NCBI RefSeq assembly: GCF_040649515.1
Contig: NZ_JBEZFP010000013.1
Location: 1 to 64,000, forward strand
Reading direction: 5' to 3'
DNA length: 64,000 nucleotides
Source: Yinghuangia elevatio
GTDB taxonomy: Bacteria; Actinomycetota; Actinomycetes; Streptomycetales; Streptomycetaceae
Positions 17,694-26,884 of this stretch are shown here, in pieces (within the stretch, counting starts at the first letter, position 1; the number at the start of each line of letters is the position of its first letter). Both the position numbers and the translations under genes were made by a program. The notes below the pieces were generated by a model, which was not told the origin of the DNA, made no database searches, and saw only the letters and a list, made by a program, of their open reading frames with translations.

Positions 17694-18893
17694 GTGTCGA
17701 CGTTCAACGATCAGGCCGGTCTCAAGGAGCTGGCGGCTACCGCCGCGCGCATCCGGGGGGCCATGGAGAGCGTGATCGAAGGCAAGCCCGAGGTGGTGAG
17801 GCTGGCACTGACCGTGCTGCTCGCCGAGGGCCACCTGCTGGTCGAGGACGTACCGGGTGTCGGGAAGACGATGCTCGCGAAGTCCCTGGCCCGCTCGGTC
17901 GACTGTACGGTCCGGCGCGTGCAGTTCACGCCGGACCTGCTGCCTTCGGACATCACGGGCGTCAGCGTCTACGACCAGGAGCGGCGCGAGTTCGAGTTCA
18001 AGCCGGGCGCGATCTTCGCGAACATCGTGATCGGCGACGAGATCAACCGGGCCTCGCCGAAGACCCAGTCGGCGCTGCTGGAGTCGATGGCCGAACACCA
18101 GGTGACCGTCGACGGCACGACGTACGAGCTACAGGCCCCCTTCATGGTCATCGCCACCCAGAACCCGGTGGAGATGGAGGGGACGTACCCCCTGCCCGAG
18201 GCGCAGCGGGACCGCTTCATGGCCCGCGTGTCGATGGGCTACCCGTCGCCCGAGGCCGAGCTCGAGATGCTCGGCGTGCACGGGGCCGGCTCGCCGCTCG
18301 GCGCGCTCGACCCGGTCGCCGACGCACGGGACATCGTGAAGCTGATCGAGGCCGTGCGCGAGGTGCACGTCTCCCCCGGCGTCGCGCGCTACTCGGTGGA
18401 CCTGGTCAACGCCACCCGCAACTCCCCCGAACTTCGCCTGGGTGCGTCGCCGCGCGCGACCCTGCACCTGGTGCGGGCCGCCAAGGCCGCCGCGGCCCTG
18501 GACAACCGCGGGTACGTGCTGCCGGACGACCTGCAGGCGCTCGCGGTGCCGGTGCTGGCACACCGCCTCCTGCCCACCGCCGAGGCCCAGATGTCGCGGC
18601 GCTCGGCCGAGCAGGTCGTACGCGACATCGTGCGCTCGGTCCCGGTGCCCGGGGCGCCCGGCCAGTCGGCGCCCGCCGCCTCGCCCGCACCGCAGCAGCA
18701 CAACCAGTACCAGCCGCAGGCGCAGTCCCAGCCGCACGGACAGCCGCAGCCCGCCCAGCAGCCCTACGGTCCCCCGCCGAGCGCGTACGCGACCCGGCAG
18801 CAGCAGTCCTACCCGGGGTCCACCCCGCAGGGCGGCCCGTACGGCGCGCCCGGCGGCCCGTTCTACGGCAACGGCCACGGCCCGGCGCGCTGA
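17694..18893 (+). CDS. MoxR-family AAA+ ATPase
   Basis: MoxR ATPases act as chaperones for partner proteins carrying DUF58 or VWA domains. The 399-residue product has Walker A (EDVPGVGKTMLAKSLA), a Walker B region (IVIGDEINRASPKTQSALLE), the sensor ATQNPVEMEGTYPLPEAQRDRF and a lid domain. The last about 75 residues are Gln/Pro/Gly-rich and probably disordered, which is longer than usual for MoxR. It starts an operon with the DUF58 and transglutaminase genes, one base before the next start codon. Confidence 0.93.
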   Translation: MSTFNDQAGLKELAATAARIRGAMESVIEGKPEVVRLALTVLLAEGHLLVEDVPGVGKTMLAKSLARSVDCTVRRVQFTPDLLPSDITGVSVYDQERREFEFKPGAIFANIVIGDEINRASPKTQSALLESMAEHQVTVDGTTYELQAPFMVIATQNPVEMEGTYPLPEAQRDRFMARVSMGYPSPEAELEMLGVHGAGSPLGALDPVADARDIVKLIEAVREVHVSPGVARYSVDLVNATRNSPELRLGASPRATLHLVRAAKAAAALDNRGYVLPDDLQALAVPVLAHRLLPTAEAQMSRRSAEQVVRDIVRSVPVPGAPGQSAPAASPAPQQHNQYQPQAQSQPHGQPQPAQQPYGPPPSAYATRQQQSYPGSTPQGGPYGAPGGPFYGNGHGPAR

Positions 18894-18894
18894 C

Positions 18895-20217
18895 ATGCGT
18901 ACCGCCCTGTCCGGGCTGACCACCCGGGGACGCTCCTTCCTCGCGGCGGGCATCGCCGCGGCGGTCTGCGCGGTGGTCCTCGGCCAGCGCGACCTGCTCC
19001 GCGTGGGCTTCCTGCTGGCCGCGCTGCCGCTGGTCGCCGTCCTGGTGGTGGCGCGCACGCGGCACCTGGTCACCAGCACGCGCGGCCTCGAGCCCGCACG
19101 CGTCGCGGCGGGCCACGAGTCCCAGGTGCGGCTGCGCGTCGACAACGTGTCGCGCATCCCGACCGGGCTGCTGATGCTCGAGGACCACGTGCCCTACGTG
19201 CTGGGCTCGCGCCCCCGGTTCGTGCTCGACCGCATCGAGCCGCACGGCTACCGGCAGGTCGCCTACCGCGTCCGGTCCGATCTGCGCGGCAAGTTCACGG
19301 TCGGCCCGCTGCGGCTGCGGCTGGCCGACCCGTTCGGCATGTGCGAGCTGACGCGCTCGTTCGCGGCCCGGGACACCCTCGTGGTGACGCCGGTCGTGCA
19401 GCAGCTTCCGGCCGTCGACCTGGGCGGCGAGTGGACCGGGTACGGCGACGGCAACTCCCGCAGCCTGGCCTCGGCCGGCGAGGAGGACGTCGTCCCGCGC
19501 GAGTACCGGCACGGCGACGACGTGCGCCGCGTGCACTGGCGCTCGACCGCGCGCCGCGGCGAGCTGATGGTCCGCCGCGAGGAGCAGTCGTGGCAGAACC
19601 AGGCGACGCTGCTGCTCGACACCAGGCTGTCGGTACACCGGGGTGAGGGCCCCTCGTCGTCGTTCGAGTGGGCGGTCTCCACCGCCGCGTCGATCGGCGT
19701 GCACCTGTGCCGGCGCGGCTACACGACCCACCTGATCGCCGCCGACGGTCGCCGGCTCGCCGGGCCGCCCGAGGGACTGCGCACCGCCCCCGCCGAAACC
19801 GAGAGCTTCCTGCTGGACGCACTCGCCGTGGTCGACGCCAAGCACACCGAATCGCTGGACGGCGCCGAGATGACGCTGCGTCAGCCCGGCGGCGAGGGCA
19901 TGGCGGTCGCCGTGCTGGCCAACCTGACCGAGGACGACACCCGCCGCCTCGCGCGGGCCCGCAGCACCGCCGGGCGCGGCCTGGCCATCGTCCTGGACAC
20001 CGCCGCGTGGGAGTCCGTCCCGATGCCGGGCGCGCTGCCGCACGAGGTGGCGGTGGGCATGCTGCGCCAGGCCGGATGGCGCGTCCTGCCCGCCTCGGCG
20101 GCGACGCGCCTGCCGGATCTGTGGCGCGGCGCGGGCCGCTCGTCCGAATCGCCCGTACGCGGCGCCTCCTTCGGCACCTACGGTACGTCCCTGTCCGGAT
20201 CGGAGTACCGCGCATGA
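18895..20217 (+). CDS. DUF58 domain membrane protein
   Basis: The 440-residue product has two N-terminal membrane segments (about residues 14-50), a beta-rich middle, and the DUF58 block EEDVVPREYRHGDDVRRVHW followed by RSTARRGELMVRREEQ and a VWA-like LLLDTRLS segment. Proteins of this type are paired with MoxR ATPases, and the three-gene set recurs widely. The precise role is unknown; an envelope-related function is inferred from the transglutaminase partner. Its stop overlaps the next start (ATGA). Confidence 0.9.
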   Translation: MRTALSGLTTRGRSFLAAGIAAAVCAVVLGQRDLLRVGFLLAALPLVAVLVVARTRHLVTSTRGLEPARVAAGHESQVRLRVDNVSRIPTGLLMLEDHVPYVLGSRPRFVLDRIEPHGYRQVAYRVRSDLRGKFTVGPLRLRLADPFGMCELTRSFAARDTLVVTPVVQQLPAVDLGGEWTGYGDGNSRSLASAGEEDVVPREYRHGDDVRRVHWRSTARRGELMVRREEQSWQNQATLLLDTRLSVHRGEGPSSSFEWAVSTAASIGVHLCRRGYTTHLIAADGRRLAGPPEGLRTAPAETESFLLDALAVVDAKHTESLDGAEMTLRQPGGEGMAVAVLANLTEDDTRRLARARSTAGRGLAIVLDTAAWESVPMPGALPHEVAVGMLRQAGWRVLPASAATRLPDLWRGAGRSSESPVRGASFGTYGTSLSGSEYRA

Positions 20218-22565
20218 CCGGCCGCCTGCGGATGGCCGTCGCCGCCGCACTCGCCACCGCCCTCACCGCGTCGTCGCTGCTGCCCCTGGTCAACAAGGGC
20301 GAGTGGATCGGCCAGTCGATCGGCGCGATCGTCATGGTCGCGGTGACCGGGGAAGTGGTCCGGCGCCTGTCGGTGCCGCGCCCGTTCATCGGCGTGATCC
20401 AACTGGTCATGCTGATCCCGTACCTGCTGGTGGTGCTGGTCCCCGACGTCGCGGGGCCGCTGCCGACGCCCGACGCGTTGCGTGCGTACGGCGAGCTGCT
20501 CGGGACCGGCGGCGACGACATACAGAGCTTCGCGCCGCCGGTGCCCGCCACCGACGGCATCGGCGCGATCCTGGTGACGGTGGTCGCGGGCGTCGCCGTC
20601 ATGGTCGACACGATCGCGGTGACGTACGCCCAGGCCGCGCCCGCCGGGCTCCCGCTGCTCGCGCTCTACAGCGTGCCCGCCGCGCTCGCCGAATCCGGCC
20701 TCGGCTGGACGGTGTTCCTGCTGTCCGGCCTCGCGTACATCATCCTGCTGCTCGCCGAGGGCCGCGAACGCCTGCTGCGCTGGGGGCGGCCCCTGGTGCC
20801 GCCGGGCATGCGCGGTCCCGAGTCCGGGTCGCCGCGGCCCTGGGCGCGCGGCGGCGGACGCATCGGCCTGGCGACCCTGGCCGTCGCCGTCGCGGTGCCC
20901 GCGATCGTGCCGATGACCGCGAACCGCCTCGCGGACCGCGACTCTGGCGGCGGCAAGGACCGGCTCACGACGATCAATCCGATCGTGGACCTGCAGGACG
21001 AACTCAACCGGCCGGAGAACGTCGACGTCCTCAGCTACACGACGAACTCGCCCAACCCCAGGGGCTTCTACCTGCGGCTGGCGGCCCTGGACATGTTCGA
21101 CGGGAACGCCTGGAAACCGACCGGGCAGACGCTCACCGAAGTGCCGCGCGGGCCGTTCCCCACCCCGCAGGGGCTGAACGCAGCGATCAAGGCCGACACG
21201 GTCACCACGACCGTGAAGGTCGAGAAGAACTTCCGCCAGACCTCGCTGCCGATGCCGTACGCCGCCTCCGCGGTCGACGTCAAGGGCAAGTGGCGCTACG
21301 AGCACGAAGGCCGGCTGCTCTACGGCGACGACGGCCAGACGGTGTCGAACCTGAAGTACCAGGTCACCAGCCTGGACATCAAGCCGACCGAGGAGCAGCT
21401 GCGCAACGCGGGCGGGGCGCCTCCCTCGATGAACCGCTACCGCGACGTGCCCTCCGAGGTGGAGAACGTGCTCGGTCCGATCGCGCAGCGGGTCGCCGGG
21501 CGCGGGCAGACCGCGTTCGACAAGGCCGTGCTGCTGGAGAAGTGGTTCACGGAGTCCGGCGAGTTCACGTACGACACGAAGGTCCCGCCTGGGACCGGTG
21601 CGTTCGCCCTCGAGAACTTCATGAAGAACAAGGTCGGCTACTGCGAGCAGTTCGCGTCGGCGATGGCGGTCATGGCCCGCATCCTCGGCATCCCGGCGCG
21701 CGTCGCGGTGGGCTTCGTCCCGGGCAACTTCGTCGGCGACAACACGTACCGGGTCGGCAGCCACGACGCACACGCCTGGCCCGAGCTGTACTTCCAGGGT
21801 GCCGGCTGGGTGCGGTTCGAGCCGACGCCGGCGCGCGGCACCACGCCCGACTACTCGCGCGTGCAGCCGGCGCCGAGCGCGAGCACGCAGGCCCCCACGA
21901 CCGCGCCGACCGAGAGCAGTTCCGCCCCCGCGCCCGAGCAGTCGGAGCGGTGCCGCATGGACGACTGCCCGTCCGAGTCGTCGAGTGCGGCGCCGGTGGC
22001 GGCGAAGGACGACGACAACACGTGGCTGTCCGGGCTGCTGATCGGCACCGGCATCGCCGTCGTCGTGCTGCTGGTGCTGGCCGCCCCCATGCTGCTGCGG
22101 CAACGCGTGCGCAGACGAAGGCTCACCGCGCTGAGCCGGGACGCGGCCGCCGACGGGGTGGCCCGAGAACCCGGGGACGCGGTGCTCGGGGCCTGGTACG
22201 AAGTCCTGGACACCGCACGGGACCTGGGCATCCGTACCGAGGACCACGAGACGCCGCGCCAGTTGACGGTGCGGCTGCTGGAGGCGATCCCCGAGGACGC
22301 CACGCAGGCCCGGGAGGCGCTGCCGCGCATCGCGCTCGCCGCCGAGCAGATCATGTACGCCCCGGAGGCGCCGCAGCGGACCGTCGGCCTCGCCGAGGAC
22401 GTACGCGTGGTGCGGGCGACGCTGCTCGCGTCCGCGACCCGGGGCACCCGGATCCGCGCGGCGGTTCTCCCGGCCTCGGCGTTCCGCCGCCCGGAGTCCG
22501 GCCCGCTGGACCGGTTGCGCAACGGGCGGGACGCGGAGCCGGAGCCGGGCGCGGCCCCGGGGTGA
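20214..22565 (+). CDS. Transglutaminase-like membrane protein (TgpA/DUF3488 type)
   Basis: The 783-residue product begins with about six membrane helices (DUF3488/TgpA region), has an extracellular transglutaminase core, a membrane helix near residues 605-630 (LIGTGIAVVVLLVLAAPMLL), and a cytoplasmic DUF4129-like tail. The likely catalytic triad is Cys in VGYCEQFASAMA (about residue 475), His in SHDAHAWPELY (about 516) and the acidic residue in the FEPTPA segment. Such proteins accompany MoxR-DUF58 pairs; the substrate is unknown. It is followed by a strong terminator. Confidence 0.92.
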   Translation: MTGRLRMAVAAALATALTASSLLPLVNKGEWIGQSIGAIVMVAVTGEVVRRLSVPRPFIGVIQLVMLIPYLLVVLVPDVAGPLPTPDALRAYGELLGTGGDDIQSFAPPVPATDGIGAILVTVVAGVAVMVDTIAVTYAQAAPAGLPLLALYSVPAALAESGLGWTVFLLSGLAYIILLLAEGRERLLRWGRPLVPPGMRGPESGSPRPWARGGGRIGLATLAVAVAVPAIVPMTANRLADRDSGGGKDRLTTINPIVDLQDELNRPENVDVLSYTTNSPNPRGFYLRLAALDMFDGNAWKPTGQTLTEVPRGPFPTPQGLNAAIKADTVTTTVKVEKNFRQTSLPMPYAASAVDVKGKWRYEHEGRLLYGDDGQTVSNLKYQVTSLDIKPTEEQLRNAGGAPPSMNRYRDVPSEVENVLGPIAQRVAGRGQTAFDKAVLLEKWFTESGEFTYDTKVPPGTGAFALENFMKNKVGYCEQFASAMAVMARILGIPARVAVGFVPGNFVGDNTYRVGSHDAHAWPELYFQGAGWVRFEPTPARGTTPDYSRVQPAPSASTQAPTTAPTESSSAPAPEQSERCRMDDCPSESSSAAPVAAKDDDNTWLSGLLIGTGIAVVVLLVLAAPMLLRQRVRRRRLTALSRDAAADGVAREPGDAVLGAWYEVLDTARDLGIRTEDHETPRQLTVRLLEAIPEDATQAREALPRIALAAEQIMYAPEAPQRTVGLAEDVRVVRATLLASATRGTRIRAAVLPASAFRRPESGPLDRLRNGRDAEPEPGAAPG

Positions 22566-22595
22566 CGCGGTCGGCTGACGGCTGAGGATGTGTCG

Positions 22596-22640
22596 GAGGC
22601 GGTGTGCCGGGACCGGTATTCGGTCCCGGCACACCGCCTC
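22596..22640. terminator. Strong stem-loop terminator after the transglutaminase gene
   Basis: A perfect 20-bp stem with a 5-nt loop (GTATT) begins 31 bases after the stop. The outer ends are GAGGCGG and CCGCCTC. It closes the moxR operon. Confidence 0.85.
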
Positions 22641-22960
22641 TTCGCACCGGTCGGGCAGGTGCGTGCCTGGTGAGTGTCCGGTCAACGCCCTTTCCGTGCC
22701 TGGTCCGTGTCTTGCACGTGCCTTCCAGGTGTCTCCGAGGTGGCCGTGTCGGCGCCTTTTCGCCGCCGCAGCCGCGCGCCATACACCTACATTGCGGGGC
22801 ATCCAGGGGTGAATTTCGGCGCCAAGCCGGGCTCTTCGCGCACCCGGCGCATGTTTCGCGTTTGGGGGAAGTCACTCACTGCTTGAGCAGTATCCCCGTA
22901 CGGTGACCATGAAGGCGTAACGCAGGCGGAATCACCAGCCTCACACCGGGGGGATGCCTC
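22641..22960. other. Gene-free spacer with degenerate repeats
   Basis: No coding region is supported. Bases 22660-22745 contain three degenerate copies of a GTGCCTGGT/GTGTC pattern. The final 60 bases lead into a GGGGGG ribosome site for the next gene. No confident promoter hexamers were found. Confidence 0.4.
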
Positions 22961-25177
22961 GTGGCCCGCGTCTACCAGGCCGTACTCCACGGATCCGGCG
23001 AGCACTTGGGCCGGGCACTGCGCCGCAGCTTCGCGGCGGCATCCGGCGTGCCGGACGACGGCTCCACCGCGCTGCGGCACTTCGCCGACGGCGAGTCCGT
23101 CACGCTGGACGAAGGACCCACCTGCGGCCGCTACACGGTCGGCGGGCTGTCGGCGTTATGGGGCCCGTCGTCGCCCACCCCGCCCGCGGCGTCGACGCCG
23201 TCCCCGCCGACGGCTTGGGCCGTCGTCGCCGTGGACGCGGCGGCCGTCGAGGCCGCGGACCTGTCCCGGGCCGTGGCCACCGTGTCCGGACTCCTCGACG
23301 CGGAACGGGCGTTCGACGGCGCCATCCCGTTGGAGACGTCGCCGCTGGACGTGGACACCGACCACGTCGCCGAACTGCTCGGCCGACTGCTCGACCCCCG
23401 GCGCCGCGTGCCGATCGTGGTGCTGAGCACGGACGAGCACCAGGCCTCGCTGCCCGCGAGCCACGCCGCCTACCTCGCCCGCCGTCTGGCGGGAACCGCA
23501 GTGGTGGCCCGGCTCTGCGACAAGGTGGCGCAGGACCGCCTGAACGCCGCGCTGGGGCCCGGCTTCGGTGTCTACGGGGGTGCGCTGCGCACGTACCTCG
23601 CCGAGTTCGACCCCACCACGGAGGACTATCCGCAACGGCATCCGGTCCGCAGCGGATCCGCACTCCGGGACCTCGGCAGGCGCGCGCTCGACGTCGTGGT
23701 CACCGGCGTCACGGGTGACGGCGTACGCAGGCCGCTGCCACCGGACGCGCGCCGGGGCATGCGCCTGGTCCCGCAGATCCTCGACCGCGGGCTCGACTGG
23801 CCCGACGTCGTCGTCCATCCCGGAACACCACCGGGGCGCACGACTGCCGGAGCCGCGTCCAGCGCACCGACCCGCTCGGCAGCGCCGACCCCACCGCCAC
23901 CCCCTGCCCTGGTGCGGCGGCACCTCGAACCGGTTGCGGATGCGGATGCGGTTGCGGATGCGGGTGCAGGTGGGGACAAGGCGGGAGGTCCGGGTACAGG
24001 GGCGGGGCCAAACCCGGGTGCCGCCTCCGCCGCCGGGACCTGCGTACCGCTCCGCCCCGGGGACCTGGCAGCCTTGGCCGCCCGGAACACCACAGCCCGC
24101 CCCACCGGCGCGACACGAGCGGCACCGGAGGCCCCGCACTCCCCGCAGACCGGGCACGGGCATCCGGGACGCCCCACGCTCCCCTCCCAAGCGGCCAAGG
24201 TGAACGGAAGTTCGGCCACGCACACGCCCCCCGGCCCCGCCCGCGCCGACGACCCACGCCCGGTTCCCGGCGAACCCGCCTCGGGGTCCGGGACGGCGGC
24301 GGTGCCCGGCCCTTCGCGGACTCCCGGTTCTCCCGTACCCGCACCGCCCGCCGCCTGGGTCGCCGAGGTGGCCCGGCAGGTGGTCGGCGAACTGGCCCAG
24401 GCCACCGAGGCCAGGAAGGCCCTCGCAGAACTCGCCGAACTCGTCCGCGACCTGCGCGGAGTCGCCGACTCACTGGGCGTGCCCCGGCGCGACGCGGCCG
24501 AGTCCGAGGCACTGGCCGCCGAGTTGGCGCGACTGCGGTACGACTACGACCTTCTCGTCCTGCAGTACGAGGAACTGGCCGAGGAGTCGCGGCGCTCCGA
24601 CGACCGCATCCGCCGTCTCGACGGCCTGCTCGCGGAACGCCCCCTCGACGCGGCGCCCGTCAACGACATGTGGATACCGGAGTGCCTGGCGGACGTCCTG
24701 CTCCGCGCCCGGGCCGAACTGCCGCACGTGAGCCTCCCCCACGCGCTCGATGCGGGCGCCTCCGCCCTCGACAAGGGAGAGCCGGGGCACACCCGGGTGT
24801 GGGCGGGCGCGGCGTGGGACGCCCTGCGCGCGCTCAACGCGTACGCCGCCGCCCGGTCGGCCAACACCTTCCGCGGAGGTTTCCGCGACTGGTGCCGCAA
24901 TCCACCGCACGGCGCCTACGCGCTCTCCCCCAAGAAGTTCGCGATGAAGGAGTCCGACGCGGTGGCGGGCCGCGCCAAGTTCCGCCGCGCCCGGACCTTT
25001 CCGGTGCCTCCCGAAGTCGCCCCTGAGCAGGTGGTCTTCATGGAGGCGCACGTCAAGCTCCGGGGCATCGGCAACCCGGCGCCCCGCATGCACTTCCACG
25101 ACGACGCGGCGGGTGTCACCGGCCGGATCCACATCGGCTACCTCGGCCATCACCTGGACAACACCCGGACGAACTGA
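22961..25177 (+). CDS. Large three-part protein of unknown function
   Basis: I do not recognise the function of this 738-residue protein. Residues 1-280 form a compact domain containing VYGGALRTYLAEFDP. About 170 residues rich in Pro, Ala, Gly and Thr follow (low complexity, about 285-455). Next is a predicted coiled-coil region (about 455-565; VGELAQATEARKALAELAEL, then AELARLRYDYDLLVLQYEEL). The last 170 residues include GGFRDWCRNPPHGAYALSPK, FAMKESDAVAGRAKFRRART and a beta-rich end PRMHFHDDAAGVTG...GYLGHHLDN. That end block resembles one I have seen in actinobacterial hypothetical proteins. The GTG start follows GGGGGG. It stands alone between terminator-like sequences, and its convergent 3' neighbour is a deacetylase. 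Confidence 0.8.
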   Translation: MARVYQAVLHGSGEHLGRALRRSFAAASGVPDDGSTALRHFADGESVTLDEGPTCGRYTVGGLSALWGPSSPTPPAASTPSPPTAWAVVAVDAAAVEAADLSRAVATVSGLLDAERAFDGAIPLETSPLDVDTDHVAELLGRLLDPRRRVPIVVLSTDEHQASLPASHAAYLARRLAGTAVVARLCDKVAQDRLNAALGPGFGVYGGALRTYLAEFDPTTEDYPQRHPVRSGSALRDLGRRALDVVVTGVTGDGVRRPLPPDARRGMRLVPQILDRGLDWPDVVVHPGTPPGRTTAGAASSAPTRSAAPTPPPPPALVRRHLEPVADADAVADAGAGGDKAGGPGTGAGPNPGAASAAGTCVPLRPGDLAALAARNTTARPTGATRAAPEAPHSPQTGHGHPGRPTLPSQAAKVNGSSATHTPPGPARADDPRPVPGEPASGSGTAAVPGPSRTPGSPVPAPPAAWVAEVARQVVGELAQATEARKALAELAELVRDLRGVADSLGVPRRDAAESEALAAELARLRYDYDLLVLQYEELAEESRRSDDRIRRLDGLLAERPLDAAPVNDMWIPECLADVLLRARAELPHVSLPHALDAGASALDKGEPGHTRVWAGAAWDALRALNAYAAARSANTFRGGFRDWCRNPPHGAYALSPKKFAMKESDAVAGRAKFRRARTFPVPPEVAPEQVVFMEAHVKLRGIGNPAPRMHFHDDAAGVTGRIHIGYLGHHLDNTRTN

Positions 25178-25297
25178 CCCTACGGTCGGCTGCCGTACCG
25201 TCAGCGGCCCTACGGACGGCGGCTCTGCGGACGGCGGCTCTGCGGGCGGCGGCCGAGGCCCCGGGGCCACCTCGACCGCCGCCCGGACACACCCCGC

Positions 25298-26200
25298 TCA
25301 GTCCACCGGGCGGCCGGCGCCGGTACCGCCGGTGCCGGTACCAGCGCCGGTGCCCGCGTAGTGCTCGGCGATGTCGTCGCTCGTCGTCAGCCACACGCCT
25401 TCGTGGTTCGCCACGTACTCCAGCGCTTCGTCCAGGTACTTGTGCCGGAAGGCCTGGCCGATGACGAACGGGTGCAGCGCCAGGGCCATCACGCGTCCGC
25501 TGTCGGCCGAGTCCTCGTACAGCTGGTCCAGTTGGTCCTTGACGATCCGGACGAACTCCGGTCCGCTCGTGCTCTTTCCGACGAAGAGGCTGATGTCGTT
25601 GAGCTCCACGGAGTACGGCACGCTCAGCATCCCGGGCACGTTCAGCCGGTAGGGCTGGTCGTCGTTCGTCCAGTCCAGGACGTAGTCCAGCCCCAGTTCG
25701 GCGAGCAGTTCCGGGGTGTTGAACGTCTCGGTCAGCGCCGGTCCCATCCAACCGCGCGGCCGCCTCCCGGTGGCCCGCTCGATGGTGCCGACCACGTCGG
25801 CGAGGTAGGCGCGTTCCTCGTCCCGGGTCATGTCCGCCTGGAAGACCGAGTTGTTCTTGCCGTGCGCGAGCCACACCCAGTCCCGTTCGCGCCCGGCCTC
25901 GATGATGCGCGGATAGCGCTCCGCGACATCGGAGTTCAGCAGCACGCTCGCGCGGATCCCGTGCCGGTCGAGGCTCTGGGCCACCCGCCAGATGCCCACC
26001 CGGGGCCCGTAGTCCCGCCAGCCGTAGTTCAGCGGGTCCGGGGTCAGCCCCGCGGTCCCGGCGAACGTGCTGGTCGAAGGGCGGTCGATCCGGTAGTGCT
26101 CGACGTTGAGTCCGACATAGAAGGCGACGCGGGCACCGCCCGGCCACCGGACCGCCGCACGGTCGACCATCGCGCTGTAGTCGTAGAGCCGGTTGTCCAT
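25298..26200 (-). CDS. Polysaccharide deacetylase (NodB-like) family protein
   Basis: The 300-residue product resembles the allantoinase/PuuE-like branch of the polysaccharide deacetylase family. Blocks include RVAFYVGLNVEHYRID, LNYGWRDYGPRVGIWR, SVLLNSDVAERYP, AHGKNNSVF, RGWMGPALTETFNTPEL and ALALHPFVIG; the last two carry likely metal or catalytic residues. There is no signal peptide, so a cytoplasmic carbohydrate or amide substrate is more likely than cell wall. The ATG at 26200 follows GAGGAG. It is divergent from a MerR regulator that probably controls it. The last about 20 residues are Gly/Thr repeats. Confidence 0.85.
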   Translation of the reverse strand: MDNRLYDYSAMVDRAAVRWPGGARVAFYVGLNVEHYRIDRPSTSTFAGTAGLTPDPLNYGWRDYGPRVGIWRVAQSLDRHGIRASVLLNSDVAERYPRIIEAGRERDWVWLAHGKNNSVFQADMTRDEERAYLADVVGTIERATGRRPRGWMGPALTETFNTPELLAELGLDYVLDWTNDDQPYRLNVPGMLSVPYSVELNDISLFVGKSTSGPEFVRIVKDQLDQLYEDSADSGRVMALALHPFVIGQAFRHKYLDEALEYVANHEGVWLTTSDDIAEHYAGTGAGTGTGGTGAGRPVD

Positions 26201-26284
26201 CGGGGCGCTCCTCACGTAGGCGACGCACCTGCCGTACGGCTGTCCGCCGGGGCCTGCGGTGCTGTTCCCTGTACGCTCGAACCA

Positions 26285-26298
26285 TCACATCTATGTGA
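26285..26298. promoter_or_regulatory. Candidate MerR operator
   Basis: TCACAT-CT-ATGTGA is a 14-bp palindrome with perfect 6-bp arms in the 131-bp divergent region between the deacetylase and merR genes. A TTGACC hexamer on the minus strand (26305-26300) flanks it. MerR-type regulators bind palindromes between promoter elements, so control of one or both genes from here is likely. Confidence 0.6.
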
Positions 26299-26331
26299 GG
26301 GTCAAAGCGGGACGGGCGTGAGGTGGGTCAC

Positions 26332-26772
26332 ATGCGGATCGGCGAGCTGTCGGAGCGTACCGGCACGTCGCGCCGCCTGCTGCGGTACTACGAGGAGCAG
26401 GGGCTGATCGTGGCCGACCGCGCCCCCAACGGCTACCGCGACTACGACGACCGCTACGTCGACCGGGTCGTCCAGATCAGGGGCCTGCTCGACGCCGGGC
26501 TGCCGACCCGGATCATCAAGCAGATCCTGCCCTGCCTCGACAAGCCGCGGGCCATCTACTTCCCGGACGCGACCCCGGAGATGCTGGCCACCCTGGAACA
26601 CGAACTCGACCGCATGACCGAGCGGATCCGCTGCCTGTCCCGCAACCGGGACGCGGTGGCCGAGTACCTGGACGCGGTCCGCGCCTACGATCCCGCGGAA
26701 GCGGAAGCGGCACCCGACCCGGCGGGAGCGACACCGGCACCGGACCGGGCAACGGCAGTGGCCGACGGATGA
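26332..26772 (+). CDS. MerR-family transcriptional regulator
   Basis: The 146-residue product has the MerR winged helix-turn-helix at its N-terminus (MRIGELSERTGTSRRLLRYY, then EEQGLIVADRAPNGYRDYDD), a dimerisation helix (LEHELDRMTERIRCLSRNRD) and a short Ala/Pro-rich tail. Only one Cys precedes the dimer helix and there is no metal-binding Cys pair, so a small-molecule effector is more likely. The ATG at 26332 follows GAGGTGGG; a GTG at 26323 is possible. It is divergent from the deacetylase gene across a palindromic operator. Confidence 0.88.
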   Translation: MRIGELSERTGTSRRLLRYYEEQGLIVADRAPNGYRDYDDRYVDRVVQIRGLLDAGLPTRIIKQILPCLDKPRAIYFPDATPEMLATLEHELDRMTERIRCLSRNRDAVAEYLDAVRAYDPAEAEAAPDPAGATPAPDRATAVADG

Positions 26773-26794
26773 GTTGACCGCCTCGGGCAGCACC

Positions 26795-26828
26795 AAGCCG
26801 GGCCTCCGTCCAGCGGAGAACCCGGCTT
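26795..26828. terminator. Stem-loop terminator between merR and the DUF3040 gene
   Basis: An AAGCCGGG...CCCGGCTT stem encloses a CTCCG/CGGAG inner stem, between the convergent merR and DUF3040 genes. It probably serves both. Confidence 0.75.
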
Positions 26829-26884
26829 CGTGGCAGTACGTATGAGCCTGCCAGGACGGCACGTCGGACGTGCGCCCGAGCGTG

